A stretch of DNA of 64,000 nucleotides from Psychromonas sp. SA13A (GTDB lineage: Bacteria > Pseudomonadota > Gammaproteobacteria > Enterobacterales > Psychromonadaceae): assembly GCF_011378715.1 (NCBI RefSeq), contig NZ_WTKU01000002.1, positions 124,001 to 188,000 of the forward strand, written 5' to 3'. Position numbers and translations under genes: made by a program. Below, one piece after another: positions 9,666 to 20,800 of the stretch (the first letter of the stretch is position 1; every line of letters starts with the position of its first letter). The notes below the pieces were generated by a model that was given only the letters and a program-made list of their open reading frames with translations, did no database searches and was not told where the DNA came from.

Positions 9666-9801
9666 ACCTATTTATAGTTAACCTCAGATCTGGATAAGCA
9701 AAGCGATACAAGACCGTTATTAACCAATAAGTAAACCTCATACGAGGTCGCTTGTTTTGCTGGTTAATCTTTTGGCTAATCAATTTTTTAACTGGTTAAG
9801 T

Positions 9802-9831
9802 GTTTAGCTGCTAAGCAATAAGCAGCTAAAC
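9802..9831. terminator. Terminator between convergent cyclase and acnA genes
   Basis: A perfect 11-bp stem, GTTTAGCTGCT and AGCAGCTAAAC, with an 8-base loop, placed between two gene ends. Confidence 0.7.
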
Positions 9832-9879
9832 AAGTCTCTTTTAAAACACTTACAAATTCACTACTTCAATATTAACCCT

Positions 9880-12612
9880 CTAAACAGATAAGTTACGAAG
9901 TACGTAGTGTAAGATGCCACCGTGTTGATAATAGCTAAACTCATTCGGTGTATCTATTCGAATACGTGCTTCAAAGCTTCGAGAACTTCCATCTTCAGCA
10001 GTGGCTGTCACTTGCACCGTTTTTTGTCCTGCACTGACCGCCGGAATAGTAAATTGTTCTTCACCCGTTAATGCTAATGAATCAGCGCTATCGTTTTCCA
10101 TAAATTGTAAAGGCAATATACCCATTCCAACTAGATTAGAACGATGTATGCGTTCGTAACTTTGTGCGATAACTGCTTTAACGCCTAATAACGCAGGCCC
10201 TTTCGCCGCCCAATCACGTGAACTACCCGTGCCGTACTCTTTACCCGCTAACACAATGGAAGCAATGTTATGTTGTTGATATTGCATAGCAGCATCAAAT
10301 ACACTCATTTGTTCACCAGATGGCATCATGCGCGTCCAACAGCCTTCGGTACCCGGAGCCAATAAATTACGTAAACGTACATTAGCAAAAGTGCCTCGCA
10401 TCATGACTTCGTGATTACCGCGTCTAGAACCATAGGAGTTAAAATCTTTTGCAGCTACACCTTCGCTTTCTAAGTAGGCTGCGGCAGGGCTATCAAGTGC
10501 AATAGAGCCCGCTGGGGATATGTGGTCTGTGGTGACACTATCACCTAGTTTTAATAAACAACGTGCATTATTAATATCGGTAATCTCTGGTACTTGGGCA
10601 CTAATATTAGCAAAGAAAGGTGGGAGTTTAACGTAGGTTGAATCTGGCCAATCATATTTTTGGCTTTGTACAACGTCCAATGCTTGCCAATCTTTATTAC
10701 CACTATAAACATCAGCATAACGGGATATAAACATTGAGCTATCAATGACTTTTTCCATCATCTGTTTTATTTCGTTATTATCTGGCCAAATATCTTTTAA
10801 GTAAACCGGCTTGCCATTGCTATCATTGCCCAAAGGTTCGGTAGTAATGTCTATTTGCATATTACCTGCCAATGCATAGGCAACCACTAAAGGCGGTGAC
10901 GCTAAATAATTAGCTTGAATTTCGGGGTGGATACGTCCTTCAAAGTTACGGTTTCCTGATAATACGGAAGTAACGGATAAATCCCCTTGATGTATTGCGT
11001 CACTAATTTCAGTTGGTAAAGGACCTGAGTTACCAATACAGGTGGTACAGCCATAGCCTACTAATTGAAATCCGAGCGCATCTAGATCTTCATTTAAACC
11101 AGCTTTTGCTAAATAATCGGTGACTACTTGTGAACCCGGTGCCAAGCTAGTTTTAACCCAAGGTTTAACATTTAACCCAAGTTGTCTCGCTTTTCTTGCT
11201 AATAAACCCGCTGCAATTAATACCGATGGATTGGAAGTATTAGTACAACTAGTTATTGCTGCAATGACGACAGAGCCATGTTTTAAAATAAAGTCTTCAC
11301 CATTATATTGACAAGCAACACCTGCACCACCATCGCTTGAAGGTAGTATAGTGGATGCTTGTCCTCCTTCACTTTCAAAACCACTTTTTGCTTGATCAGG
11401 AGCTGCTTGTTGTGGTCCTTTTTGTAATGCTAACCAATCACGATAGGCTGAGCCCGCTTGGTCCAGTGATATTCTGTCTTGAGGTCTTTTAGGGCCTGCA
11501 ATAGAAGGGACGACTTGATCAAGTTGTAATGATAATCTGCTATGATAAACCGCATTTTTTTGCGACTCTACACCCCACATGTCCATGGCTTTTAAATAAC
11601 CCTCAACTTGTGCAATATCTTTACTGCTACGACCGGTTAATTTTAAATAATCAATGGTTTGATGATCGATAGGGAAAATACCACAGGTAGCTCCATATTC
11701 CGGTGCCATATTGGCAATGGTTGCTCTATCAGCCAAAGTTAATTGATTGACTCCTTCACCAAAAAACTCAACAAATTTACCCACTACACCTGCAGCACGT
11801 AGCTGTTCAGTTACCGTTAATACGAGATCCGTTGCCGTCGTCCCCGCGGGTAATTTTCCGGTTAATTCAAATCCTACAATTTCAGGCAATAACATGGTGA
11901 CGGGTTGGCCTAACATAGCGGCTTCAGCTTCAATGCCTCCCACTCCCCAACCCAAAACACCAAGACCATTGATCATGGTGGTATGTGAGTCTGTGCCAAC
12001 TAAAGTATCAGGATAGAGTAAATTATTTTGTTCGGAATCTTTAAACACAACGCGCGCTAAATATTCGAGATTGACTTGATGTACGATACCGCGACCTGGA
12101 GGGACAACTTTAAAATTATCAAAGCTTTGTTGACCCCAACGTAAGAACTTATAACGTTCGCCATTACGTTGAAATTCCATGGCTGTATTTTGCTGTAAAG
12201 CATCGGCTTGGCCGTAGACATCTACCATTACTGAGTGGTCAATAACTAGTTCTACTGGATTCAGCGGATTGATCTTATCTGCTTTCCCGCCCATTTTTAC
12301 AATCGCATCTCGCATCGCTGCTAAATCTACAACGGCAGGTACCCCTGTAAAATCTTGAAGCACAACACGAGAAGGAACAAAAGCGATTTCAGTATCTTGC
12401 CAGTTATCTACATCCCATTTTGCTAACGTTTCAATATCCTCTGGTTGCACAAAATCACGATCTGCATGGCGCAGTAGATTCTCTAATAAGATTTTAGCGG
12501 AAAAGGGTAAACGCGAAAGGTCATACTTATCTTGCAAAGCATCAAAACTATAATAGTTATAAATGCTATCGTTAATTTGAAGTTGTTTTAAAGATTGTAT
12601 CGATGTGGCCAT
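9880..12612 (-). CDS. acnA: Aconitate hydratase A
   Basis: Aconitase A interconverts citrate and isocitrate in the TCA and glyoxylate cycles and carries a [4Fe-4S] cluster. With the chosen start the product has 910 residues. Cluster ligands are C456 in ITSCTNTSNPS and C522/C525 in YGCTTCIGNS; the 66-residue gap equals that of E. coli AcnA. The swivelling C-terminal domain (KEYGTGSSRDWAAKG) is intact. The start MATSIQSLKQ is preferred over an ATG 24 codons upstream because it has GGAG at the right distance and matches the family N terminus. A low-complexity insert lies around residues 400-430. It appears monocistronic. Confidence 0.96.
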   Translation of the reverse strand: MATSIQSLKQLQINDSIYNYYSFDALQDKYDLSRLPFSAKILLENLLRHADRDFVQPEDIETLAKWDVDNWQDTEIAFVPSRVVLQDFTGVPAVVDLAAMRDAIVKMGGKADKINPLNPVELVIDHSVMVDVYGQADALQQNTAMEFQRNGERYKFLRWGQQSFDNFKVVPPGRGIVHQVNLEYLARVVFKDSEQNNLLYPDTLVGTDSHTTMINGLGVLGWGVGGIEAEAAMLGQPVTMLLPEIVGFELTGKLPAGTTATDLVLTVTEQLRAAGVVGKFVEFFGEGVNQLTLADRATIANMAPEYGATCGIFPIDHQTIDYLKLTGRSSKDIAQVEGYLKAMDMWGVESQKNAVYHSRLSLQLDQVVPSIAGPKRPQDRISLDQAGSAYRDWLALQKGPQQAAPDQAKSGFESEGGQASTILPSSDGGAGVACQYNGEDFILKHGSVVIAAITSCTNTSNPSVLIAAGLLARKARQLGLNVKPWVKTSLAPGSQVVTDYLAKAGLNEDLDALGFQLVGYGCTTCIGNSGPLPTEISDAIHQGDLSVTSVLSGNRNFEGRIHPEIQANYLASPPLVVAYALAGNMQIDITTEPLGNDSNGKPVYLKDIWPDNNEIKQMMEKVIDSSMFISRYADVYSGNKDWQALDVVQSQKYDWPDSTYVKLPPFFANISAQVPEITDINNARCLLKLGDSVTTDHISPAGSIALDSPAAAYLESEGVAAKDFNSYGSRRGNHEVMMRGTFANVRLRNLLAPGTEGCWTRMMPSGEQMSVFDAAMQYQQHNIASIVLAGKEYGTGSSRDWAAKGPALLGVKAVIAQSYERIHRSNLVGMGILPLQFMENDSADSLALTGEEQFTIPAVSAGQKTVQVTATAEDGSSRSFEARIRIDTPNEFSYYQHGGILHYVLRNLSV

Positions 12613-13186
12613 GAGTAGTTCTCCATTAAAATTACATTTGATGAATAACGCTAAGTACAATAAACATACACTATCATATTCCACAATAAAATTAAGGGGG
12701 TAGCAGAAATCTGATAAACATCAATGAAATATACTTCACAAAAATTGTAATTGAGATCACTCGTTAGTATTTTGAACCAAAAATAAGCAAGTGGTGAGAT
12801 GAACATGCTCAGCACCAAAATAAAGAGTTATCGAATATAAACAGGTGAGTTGAAACTCGTTTTTAGTCGCCTTTAGATTTTGCTTGATAAATGTTCAACA
12901 ATATTTTTGAATAAAGCGAGATAACACTTATTTTTGACTTAATTGTCTGCTCTACTATATTGGTCTCTTTAAACCTAGGTTTATTTTAAGTAGCATTGAT
13001 TCTATGGAGTAGTTTTAAATAAATAATTTAATAAAACACTTATAAATAAAGTATTAAATGAACGAAGAAATTGAGAATAAGAATAAGAATAAGAGAAAGA
13101 TATAAAAATATAAATTATCTATTTTTAAAAAATAGTGCATGCAAAGAAATAGATTTTGATCCATCGACTTAAAAGAGAACATAATA
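12613..13186. other. Intergenic region between acnA and trxC
   Basis: 574 bases without a supported gene separate divergent genes. A sigma70-like promoter reads rightward at 12934-12961. At 13075-13092 the hexamer GAATAA is repeated three times in tandem. The stretch just before trxC is almost purine-only. No small RNA could be recognised. Confidence 0.5.
12934..12961 (+). promoter_or_regulatory. Possible sigma70 promoter upstream of trxC
   Basis: TTGACT and TATATT are separated by 16 bases, about 225 bp before the trxC start. The match is good, but in such AT-rich DNA chance matches are common. Confidence 0.35.
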
Positions 13187-13618
13187 ATGAATACAATCAC
13201 TTCTAGATGCCCACATTGCCATTCAATGAATCGTTTACCCATTGATCGAATTGACGCTAACCCGAGCTGCGGGCGTTGTAAAAAAGATTTATTACAAGGT
13301 GCCCCTGTTGAAGGTACCGATGCTAATTTAGCAGCGTTGATTAATAGTGAAAAGCCGGTAGTCGTTGATTTTTGGGCCCCTTGGTGTGGTCCATGTATTA
13401 ACTTTGCGCCAACATTTACTGAAGTTGCAAAACAGCAAACGTCGGTTTTATTTGTGAAAGTAGATACCGAAGACCAACAACAATTAGGGGCAAAATATAA
13501 TATACGCAGTATTCCTACTTTAATGGTCTTTAAGCAGGGAAAAATGGTTGATACATTGAATGGTGCATTGCCCGCGGCACAATTCAAAACTTGGTTAGCA
13601 CAGGCTTTACTTAAATAG
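13187..13618 (+). CDS. trxC: Thioredoxin 2 (zinc-binding thioredoxin)
   Basis: A 143-residue cytoplasmic thiol-disulfide reductase. The N-terminal 35 residues hold two CxxC pairs (CPHC and CGRC) that bind zinc, which separates TrxC from TrxA. The redox site WCGPC has its cysteines at 67 and 70, and the cis-proline is in SIPTLMVF. TrxC is classically part of the peroxide response, which fits a catalase nearby only loosely because they are 12 kb apart. The length is normal for the family. Confidence 0.96.
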   Translation: MNTITSRCPHCHSMNRLPIDRIDANPSCGRCKKDLLQGAPVEGTDANLAALINSEKPVVVDFWAPWCGPCINFAPTFTEVAKQQTSVLFVKVDTEDQQQLGAKYNIRSIPTLMVFKQGKMVDTLNGALPAAQFKTWLAQALLK

Positions 13619-13920
13619 TTAATAGCGTTTTGAAAAGCCTATAACCTTGAAAAGTCGTACTCATGTTTCAGACTATCTTGGTATATCTTGGTATATCTTG
13701 GTATGGGGTATAGGTTAAAGGCTATAGTTTATAAGTTATAAATAGAAGGCTAATCTTTATTGACTATTTTGAATCTATTCACCATGCAGAAATTAATGAT
13801 TAACAATTCTGTGATCTCGATAAAAAATTGTGTGTTTGCACAGACTATAAACAATTATAAGTATCGGTTGATTGTATAGGGGTTGATACCTGTGTATATT
13901 AGCGATACTTTTTCGTTTTA
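13619..13920. other. Upstream region of the pfa locus
   Basis: 302 bases without a gene, separating trxC from pfaR. It holds three perfect tandem copies of a 10-bp unit at 13675-13704 and an AT-rich stretch before the GTG of pfaR. Promoters for the pfa genes may lie here, but no clear -35/-10 pair stands out. Confidence 0.5.
13675..13704 (+). repeat. Three tandem 10-bp repeats upstream of pfaR
   Basis: ATCTTGGTAT is repeated three times without mismatch, about 220 bp before pfaR. The 10-bp period equals roughly one helical turn, so copies would sit on the same face of the DNA. Confidence 0.9.
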
Positions 13921-14814
13921 GTGAATCATCTATTGAGCGCCAAACAGCATAAAAACGCTACTACTACCCCTGAAATCCGAGCTTTTATTCGAGCATCAGA
14001 ACTGCCTACGGCGGTATTAGCTCGTCTTCTGAAAATATCTGAATCTACGGTACGTAAATGGCGTCAACGCGATACGCTTGAAGATGCTTCACATGTCCCA
14101 AAAAACTCAAAAACAACACTTACCTTGCAACAACAATATATCGTAGTGCAATTACGTACTAGATTAATGTTGTCGCTTGATCATCTGTTACAAGTCTGTC
14201 GCCAATTCATTAATGAAAACACTTCTCGTGCTGGATTACAGCGATGTTTAAAACGCCATGGTGTTTCTAAATTAGCTGATATCGATCCTGCTGGTGAATT
14301 GATTAAGTTAGAACAGCAAGTCACCGTTGCGATTCAAGACAATAACTCAGATGAAGTGATGAGTTCTGTGGTTAACCCTCAGGCTATGTTGGATGTATTA
14401 AATCAATTACGCTTGGAAGATGCCGACAGCCTAAAAAGCAGTAAACTGGCAGACCAAGCAAGAAATTCAAATACTCGTCATTTAAGCTATTCAGATGTAG
14501 TACAAGTGAGTGTGACAACCTTGCCTGATCTTTATACAAAACCGAATAATGCATCGAATAAAACATTAAATAAATCATTGAATAAAACAAAGCAAAAAAA
14601 TATTGCCAATCAAGATAACCAACCGCGTTTGTTAATTGCACATGACCTAGAGAGTGAATGGGTTTATGTAGATTTATATCAAGACGATGAAGCCGATGCT
14701 GCAAGACGCTATATGAAGTATGTTTTGCGCCATGCGCCGTTCCATATCCGCCGTTTATTAGCGGCAAATTATAATGAATTTTTAAGCCGATTTCATTTGT
14801 TAAGCGAACAGTAA
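13921..14814 (+). CDS. pfaR: PfaR, regulator of Pfa synthase genes
   Basis: A 297-residue DNA-binding protein in the place that PfaR occupies before pfaA in marine PUFA producers, where it activates pfa expression. Residues about 15-60 hold a helix-turn-helix (LARLLKISESTVRKWRQRD). The following stretch (SHVPKNSKTTLTLQQQYIVV, then LDHLLQVCRQFIN and LQRCLKRHGVSKLADIDP) strongly resembles the N-terminal DNA-binding part of IS481-like transposases, yet no DDE catalytic core follows. A variable linker includes four NKT-type tetrapeptides (209-224). The C-terminal 70 residues (YVDLYQDDEADAARRYMKYV) form a separate domain. The start is GTG with a poor ribosome binding site, so it is somewhat uncertain. 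Confidence 0.85.
   Translation: MNHLLSAKQHKNATTTPEIRAFIRASELPTAVLARLLKISESTVRKWRQRDTLEDASHVPKNSKTTLTLQQQYIVVQLRTRLMLSLDHLLQVCRQFINENTSRAGLQRCLKRHGVSKLADIDPAGELIKLEQQVTVAIQDNNSDEVMSSVVNPQAMLDVLNQLRLEDADSLKSSKLADQARNSNTRHLSYSDVVQVSVTTLPDLYTKPNNASNKTLNKSLNKTKQKNIANQDNQPRLLIAHDLESEWVYVDLYQDDEADAARRYMKYVLRHAPFHIRRLLAANYNEFLSRFHLLSEQ
14545..14592 (+). repeat. 12-bp tandem repeat inside pfaR
   Basis: Four in-frame 12-bp units encode NNAS, NKTL, NKSL and NKTK in the linker of PfaR. The consensus AATAAAACATTA is close to the unit found inside pfaB. Confidence 0.85.
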
Positions 14815-14853
14815 ACGCTTAGCAAATTAATAGTAATGCTATTGGAGAAAACA

Positions 14854-17800
14854 ATGTCAAAAAAGCAAACCACAAACCCAGCGTCGGATAAGCGACTCAA
14901 CTCTCGCTTGCAAGAAACGCCGATTGCAATTGTTGGTATGGCTTCGGTTTTTGCTGAGAGTAAAAACCTTGGACAATTTTGGGATACTATCGTTAATTCT
15001 GTGAATGGCATTCAAGATGTGCCAGAGGACAGATGGGCTATCGATGATTATTATTCTGCCGATAAAAAAGAAGCGGATAAAAGTTATTGTAAACGCGGCG
15101 CTTTTTTACCCGAGATTGATTTTGATCCAATGGAATTTGGTTTACCACCGAACTTATTAGAATTAACAGATATTACACAGTTAATGGCTTTAGTGGTTGC
15201 GCGTGATGTATTAGCTGATGCCGGTGTCAGTGAAGAAAGCAGTTTTGACCGTGATAAAATGGGCATTGTATTAGGAGTAGGTGGTGGCCAAAAACAAGGT
15301 GGACAATTAATGTCTCGCCTACAAGGCCCCGTACTTGAGAAAGTTTTAAAAGCTTCAGGCCTTAGTCAAGATGATACACAAGTTATCGTGGATAAATTTA
15401 AGAAGGCTTATATTCCCTGGGAAGAAAATTCGTTCCCCGGTATGTTAGGTAACGTTATTGCTGGACGTATCGCGAATCGTTTTAATTTTGGTGGTACTAA
15501 CTGTGTGGTTGATGCTGCTTGTGCGGGTTCTTTATCTGCGATCAAAATGGCGGTTTCAGATTTATTAGAATACCGCTCAGATATGATGTTATCAGGTGGT
15601 ATTTGCTGCGATAACTCACCATTCATGTACATGTCATTTTCTAAAACTCCTGCTTTTACCGACGGAGATTGTATTCGTCCTTTTGATGATAAATCGAACG
15701 GAATGATGATCGGTGAAGGGGTAGGGATGATCGCTCTAAAACGTTTAGAAGATGCTGAACGTGACGGTGACCGAATCTATTCTGTTATTAAAGGTATTGG
15801 TAGTTCATCCGATGGTAAATTTAAATCTATTTATGCTCCTCGTCCAGAAGGACAATTAAAAGCATTAAAACGTGCCTATCAAGATGCCGGTTTTGACCCA
15901 AAAACCTGTGGCTTAATTGAAGCTCATGGCACTGGCACTAAAGCGGGCGATGCAGCAGAGTTTAGAGGCTTAGAGTTATTATTTAGTGAAAATAACGATC
16001 AAAAACAGCACGTTGCCCTTGGTTCTGTTAAGTCTCAAGTGGGACATACTAAAGCGGCTGCAGGCGCGGCGGGTTTAATCAAAGCATCACTCGCTTTACA
16101 TCATAAGGTGTTACCAGCCACTATTAATGTAGATAAACCAAATCAAAATTTAGATATTGAAAATACACCTTTGTATATTAATACTGAAACTAGACCTTGG
16201 ATGCAACGTGCTGATGGCGCTAAGCGTCAAGCGGGTATTAGCTCATTTGGCTTTGGCGGCACTAATTTTCATTTAGTGTTAGAAGAATATACACAAAACC
16301 AACAAGGTGCATATCGATTAAATGAGGTTGCACAGACGTTGTTATTTGCTGCCGATAATAAACAGTCTTTACTTAACACATTAAAAACTGAATTAGCTTC
16401 TTTGCAGGTAGACCCTGAACAACAACCCTATGCGCTTAATCAGTTGATCCTTTCGTATCCGATTAAGAAAGTAGCAGAAAAACAAGCTCGCTGTGGTTTT
16501 GTCGCCAAGGGAGTTGAGCAAACAATTAAGCTGTTGCAACAGCTAATCACTCAATTAACCACTGATCAAAATAGTGAATGGTCAACACCGACTGGCCTTT
16601 ATTATCGTGAGCAGGCGATGCCAACTAATGGCAAAGTAGTGGCTTTATTCTCTGGTCAAGGTTCTCAGTATGTCAATATGGGCCGTGAGTTGGTTTGTCA
16701 TTTTCCAAGCATGATGGCTAGTCAAGTGCACATTGACCAGCAATTCCATCAAGCAGGTGAGACAAGTTTATCTCAGTTTGTGTATCCTATTCCCGTATTT
16801 GATCAACAAAAACGCGATCAACAGGAATTAGCGTTAAGAGCGACACAATACGCACAACCTGCCATTGGTAGCTTATCTGTTGGTTTATTCAATACCTTTA
16901 AACAAGCTGGATTTAAAGCAGATTTTGCCGCAGGACATAGTTTTGGTGAGTTGACTGCATTATGGGCTGCAGAAGTTATATCTGAAGCTGACTTTATGAA
17001 ATTAGCGAAGGCGCGCGGGCAAGCTATGTCGGCACCTGATAACAATACACAAAATAGTGAAGCATTTGACCCTGGCACTATGGCGGCAGTGATTGGAAAT
17101 ATAAGCGATATTGAATCAAACATTGAAGCGATTGAAGGGGTGGAAATTGCCAATTATAACGCAAATAATCAAGCTGTTATTGCAGGTACAACCGACGCGA
17201 TAGCAATCGCGACAACGCAATTAACTGACAGTGGTTTTAAAGTCATCGCATTACCGGTTTCTGCTGCATTTCATACACCGCTAGTAGGCCACGCGCAGCA
17301 ACCTTTTGCTGAAGCTATTGATGGGGTTAAGTTTAACAAACCTAAGATCGCAGTGTATTCAAATGCAACGGGTGAAGCGCACAGTGATGATCATAATCAG
17401 ATCAAGTCTGCACTAAAAGAACATATTTTACAGTCAGTACAATTCAGTAAAGAGATTAATAATTTGTATGATGCTGGTGGGCGCATATTTGTTGAGTTTG
17501 GTCCTAAAAATGTATTAACACGATTAGTTGATAACATTTTAGGCGATAAAAATGATGTCGTAACCATTGCAACCAATAACAATCCTAAGCAGTGTTCAGA
17601 TTTACAATTACGCTTAGCTGCCGTGCAAATGGCCGTGCTTGGACTTGAACTGGATAATATTGACCCATACTCTGCGGTAGTACGCCCTACAATAGCACCT
17701 AAAAAGTCACCACTAGCAATGAAGCTTTCTGGTGCATCTTATGTCAGCAATAAAACTAAAAAAGCCTTCCAAGATGAATTAACAGATGGTTGGAAAGTAG

Positions 17801-20800
17801 CACAGGCAGTACCTTTGTCTGAACCACAAATTAAAGAAGTTATTGTTGAAAAAATAGTTGAAAAGGTTGTCGAAAAAATAGTCTACGTAGACAGTCAAGG
17901 TAAGCGTTTAGCTGATCAAACGGGCGCCAATATTCAAGACCAAGCTAGTGCTCATTTAGCTACTAATGCTATTAATCGCATTAGTAATAATCAACAACAA
18001 TTAGCTTCTAGTATTGAAAGCAGCGTAGAGCAGTTTGTTAAACATCAATCACAACTTCTCTCTGTGCACCAAGCTTATTTAGAAGGGCCGAATCAATACG
18101 CGGATACGTTTAAAACAGTACTTGCTGCGCAAGCAGGGCAACAAAAATTACCTGACGGGTTAGATAAAACACTTGCTATGTACCATGACTTCCAGACGGA
18201 AACGTTGCGTGTACACGAAACTTATTTAAACAATCAAACCGACAATATGCAGCAAATGTTGAATAATGTGTCGGCGGTTGAAGTGAGTGAAAACAGAACA
18301 ACAAACTCTGTATCTAACTTAAAAAATCCTATGTATAACGTAACAGATTCGGCAACGGCAAGGTCTACTGATAAGCTTCAACCTGAAATGCAAGCTAATC
18401 AATTCCAAAGTAGTCAAAAGGAAAGTGTTGCGGCAAATGCTAATACAAATATCAGCACAGCCAATGATCTTGATTTACAACAACAACTAAAAGTAACACA
18501 TGCAACGATTCAGTCTCAGCAAGTTAAACAACCTGCCAACGTAATAGCAGTCACTGAGACAAAGGCGGATGCTCAAGCTATTGAAAGCATTATGTTGAAT
18601 GTAGTCGCTGACAAAACCGGTTATCCCACTGAAATGTTAGAGCTAAGCATGGATATGGAAGCAGATCTGGGCATTGATTCAATTAAACGTGTTGAGATCT
18701 TAGGCGCAGTGCAAGATCAGGTCACTGACTTACCGGAATTAGATGCTGAGCAGTTATCACAAATGCGTACCCTAGCGGAAATTGTTAACTATATGCACTC
18801 AGTGGTGGTAGTAAATCCAATGAGAGAGATCGTTGCTTCGGCTACTGCAATACAGGTCGAAACAGCGAAAGTTGATAACAATACTTCCTTGAATCTCAAT
18901 GATATTGAAAAAGTGATGCTTAACGTGGTGGCGGATAAAACCGGTTACCCAACAGAAATGCTAGAACTGAGCATGGATATGGAAGCAGATCTTGGCATTG
19001 ATTCAATCAAGCGTGTTGAGATCTTAGGGGCTGTACAGGATGAAATAGCTAATTTACCAGAGTTAGATGCTGAGCAATTATCGCAAATGCGTACCCTAGA
19101 TGAAATTGTTGCTTATATGCATTCAGTGGTGATAGTAAATCCAATGAGTGAGGTCGTTGCTTCGGCTACTGCAATACAGGTCGAAACAGCGAAAGTTGAT
19201 AACAATACTTCCCTGAATCTCAATGATATTGAAAAAGTGATGCTTAACGTGGTGGCGGATAAAACCGGTTACCCAACAGAAATGCTAGAACTGAGCATGG
19301 ATATGGAAGCAGATCTTGGCATTGATTCAATCAAGCGTGTTGAGATCTTAGGGGCTGTACAGGATGAAATAGCTGATTTACCAGAGTTAGATGCTGAGCA
19401 ATTATCTCAAATGCGTACCCTAGATGAAATTGTTGCTTATATGCATTCAGTGGTGATGGTAAATCCAATGAGTGAGGTCGTTGCTTTGGCTACTGAAATA
19501 CAGCTCGAAACAGAAAAAGTTGCTAACAATAACGCTTTGAACCTCAATGATATTGAAACAGTCATGCTTAGTGTGGTGGCTGACAAAACCGGCTATCCCG
19601 TTGAAATGCTTGAATTAACCATGGATATGGAAGCGGATCTAGGCATTGACTCAATCAAGCGTGTAGAGATCTTAGGCGCGGTGCAAGATAAAATTGTTGA
19701 TTTGCCAGAGTTAGATGCTGAACAGTTATCTCAAATGCGTACTTTAGCTGAAATTGTGAATTATATGCATTCAGTGGTGATAGTAAACCCAGTGGTTGAC
19801 GTCGTAGCTTCGACACCAGTTGTTACTGCCACACAAGTTGAAATAGCTAAAGTTACCAGCAAAAATTCCTTGAACCTTAATGATATTGAAAAAGTCATGC
19901 TTAGCGTGGTAGCGGATAAAACCGGCTACCCAACAGAAATGCTAGAACTAACCATGGATATGGAAGCGGATCTCGGCATTGATTCAATCAAGCGAGTTGA
20001 GATCTTAGGCGCGGTGCAAGATGAAATTGTTGATTTGCCAGAGTTAGATGCTGAACAGTTATCGCAAATGCGTACTTTAGCTGAAATTGTGAATTATATG
20101 CATTCAGTGGTGACAGTAAACCCCATGACTGACGTTGAAGTTTCAACACCAGTTGTTATAGCCACACAAGTTGAAACAGCGAAAGCTACCAGTAATAATT
20201 CCTTGAACCTCAATGACATTGAAAAAGTCATGTTAAATGTGGTCGCTGATAAAACCGGCTATCCCGTTGAAATGCTCGAATTAACCATGGATATGGAAGC
20301 TGATTTAGGTATTGATTCTATCAAACGTGTAGAAATTCTAGGGGCTGTGCAGGATGAGATAACTGACTTACCGGAGTTAGATGCTGAGCAATTATCACAA
20401 ATGCGTACCTTAGATGAAATTATACAATACATGCATAGCGTTCAATCGAGTGCGATAGTATTGCCTGTTTTAAATGCAGAAATTAGCCCTGAAAAACCAT
20501 TGGTTTTAGAAAATGCGGCGACAGAAAATAATTTGGAAATCAATTATGTTATTGATCCATCTCCTAGTGCGACGGTAGAAATAAAAAAGCTTGCAACACT
20601 TGAGTGTATTAACTCAAGTGTTGATAACAAGAATCTTCTATTAGTTAATGATGGTTTAAATAGCTGTGTATTGATTGCCAATGAGTTATCTACATTAGGT
20701 TGGAATGTAAGTGTACTGACACCTGCTTGGGTGGTAGAGAAAATGACTAAGTCCTTTGATCAGAACATTGAGCGTTTGGTTTTACCTGAACTTTGTGAAA

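Noticed and set aside
12613-12684. A longer acnA start, 24 codons upstream.
   Set aside because: No ribosome site and no match to aconitase N termini, whereas the downstream ATG has GGAG at the right spacing.
18571-20450. The six ACP repeats seen as a possible assembly error.
   Set aside because: Most units differ clearly in sequence and all keep frame and active serine, as in other Pfa synthases; only the ACP2/ACP3 pair is near-identical.
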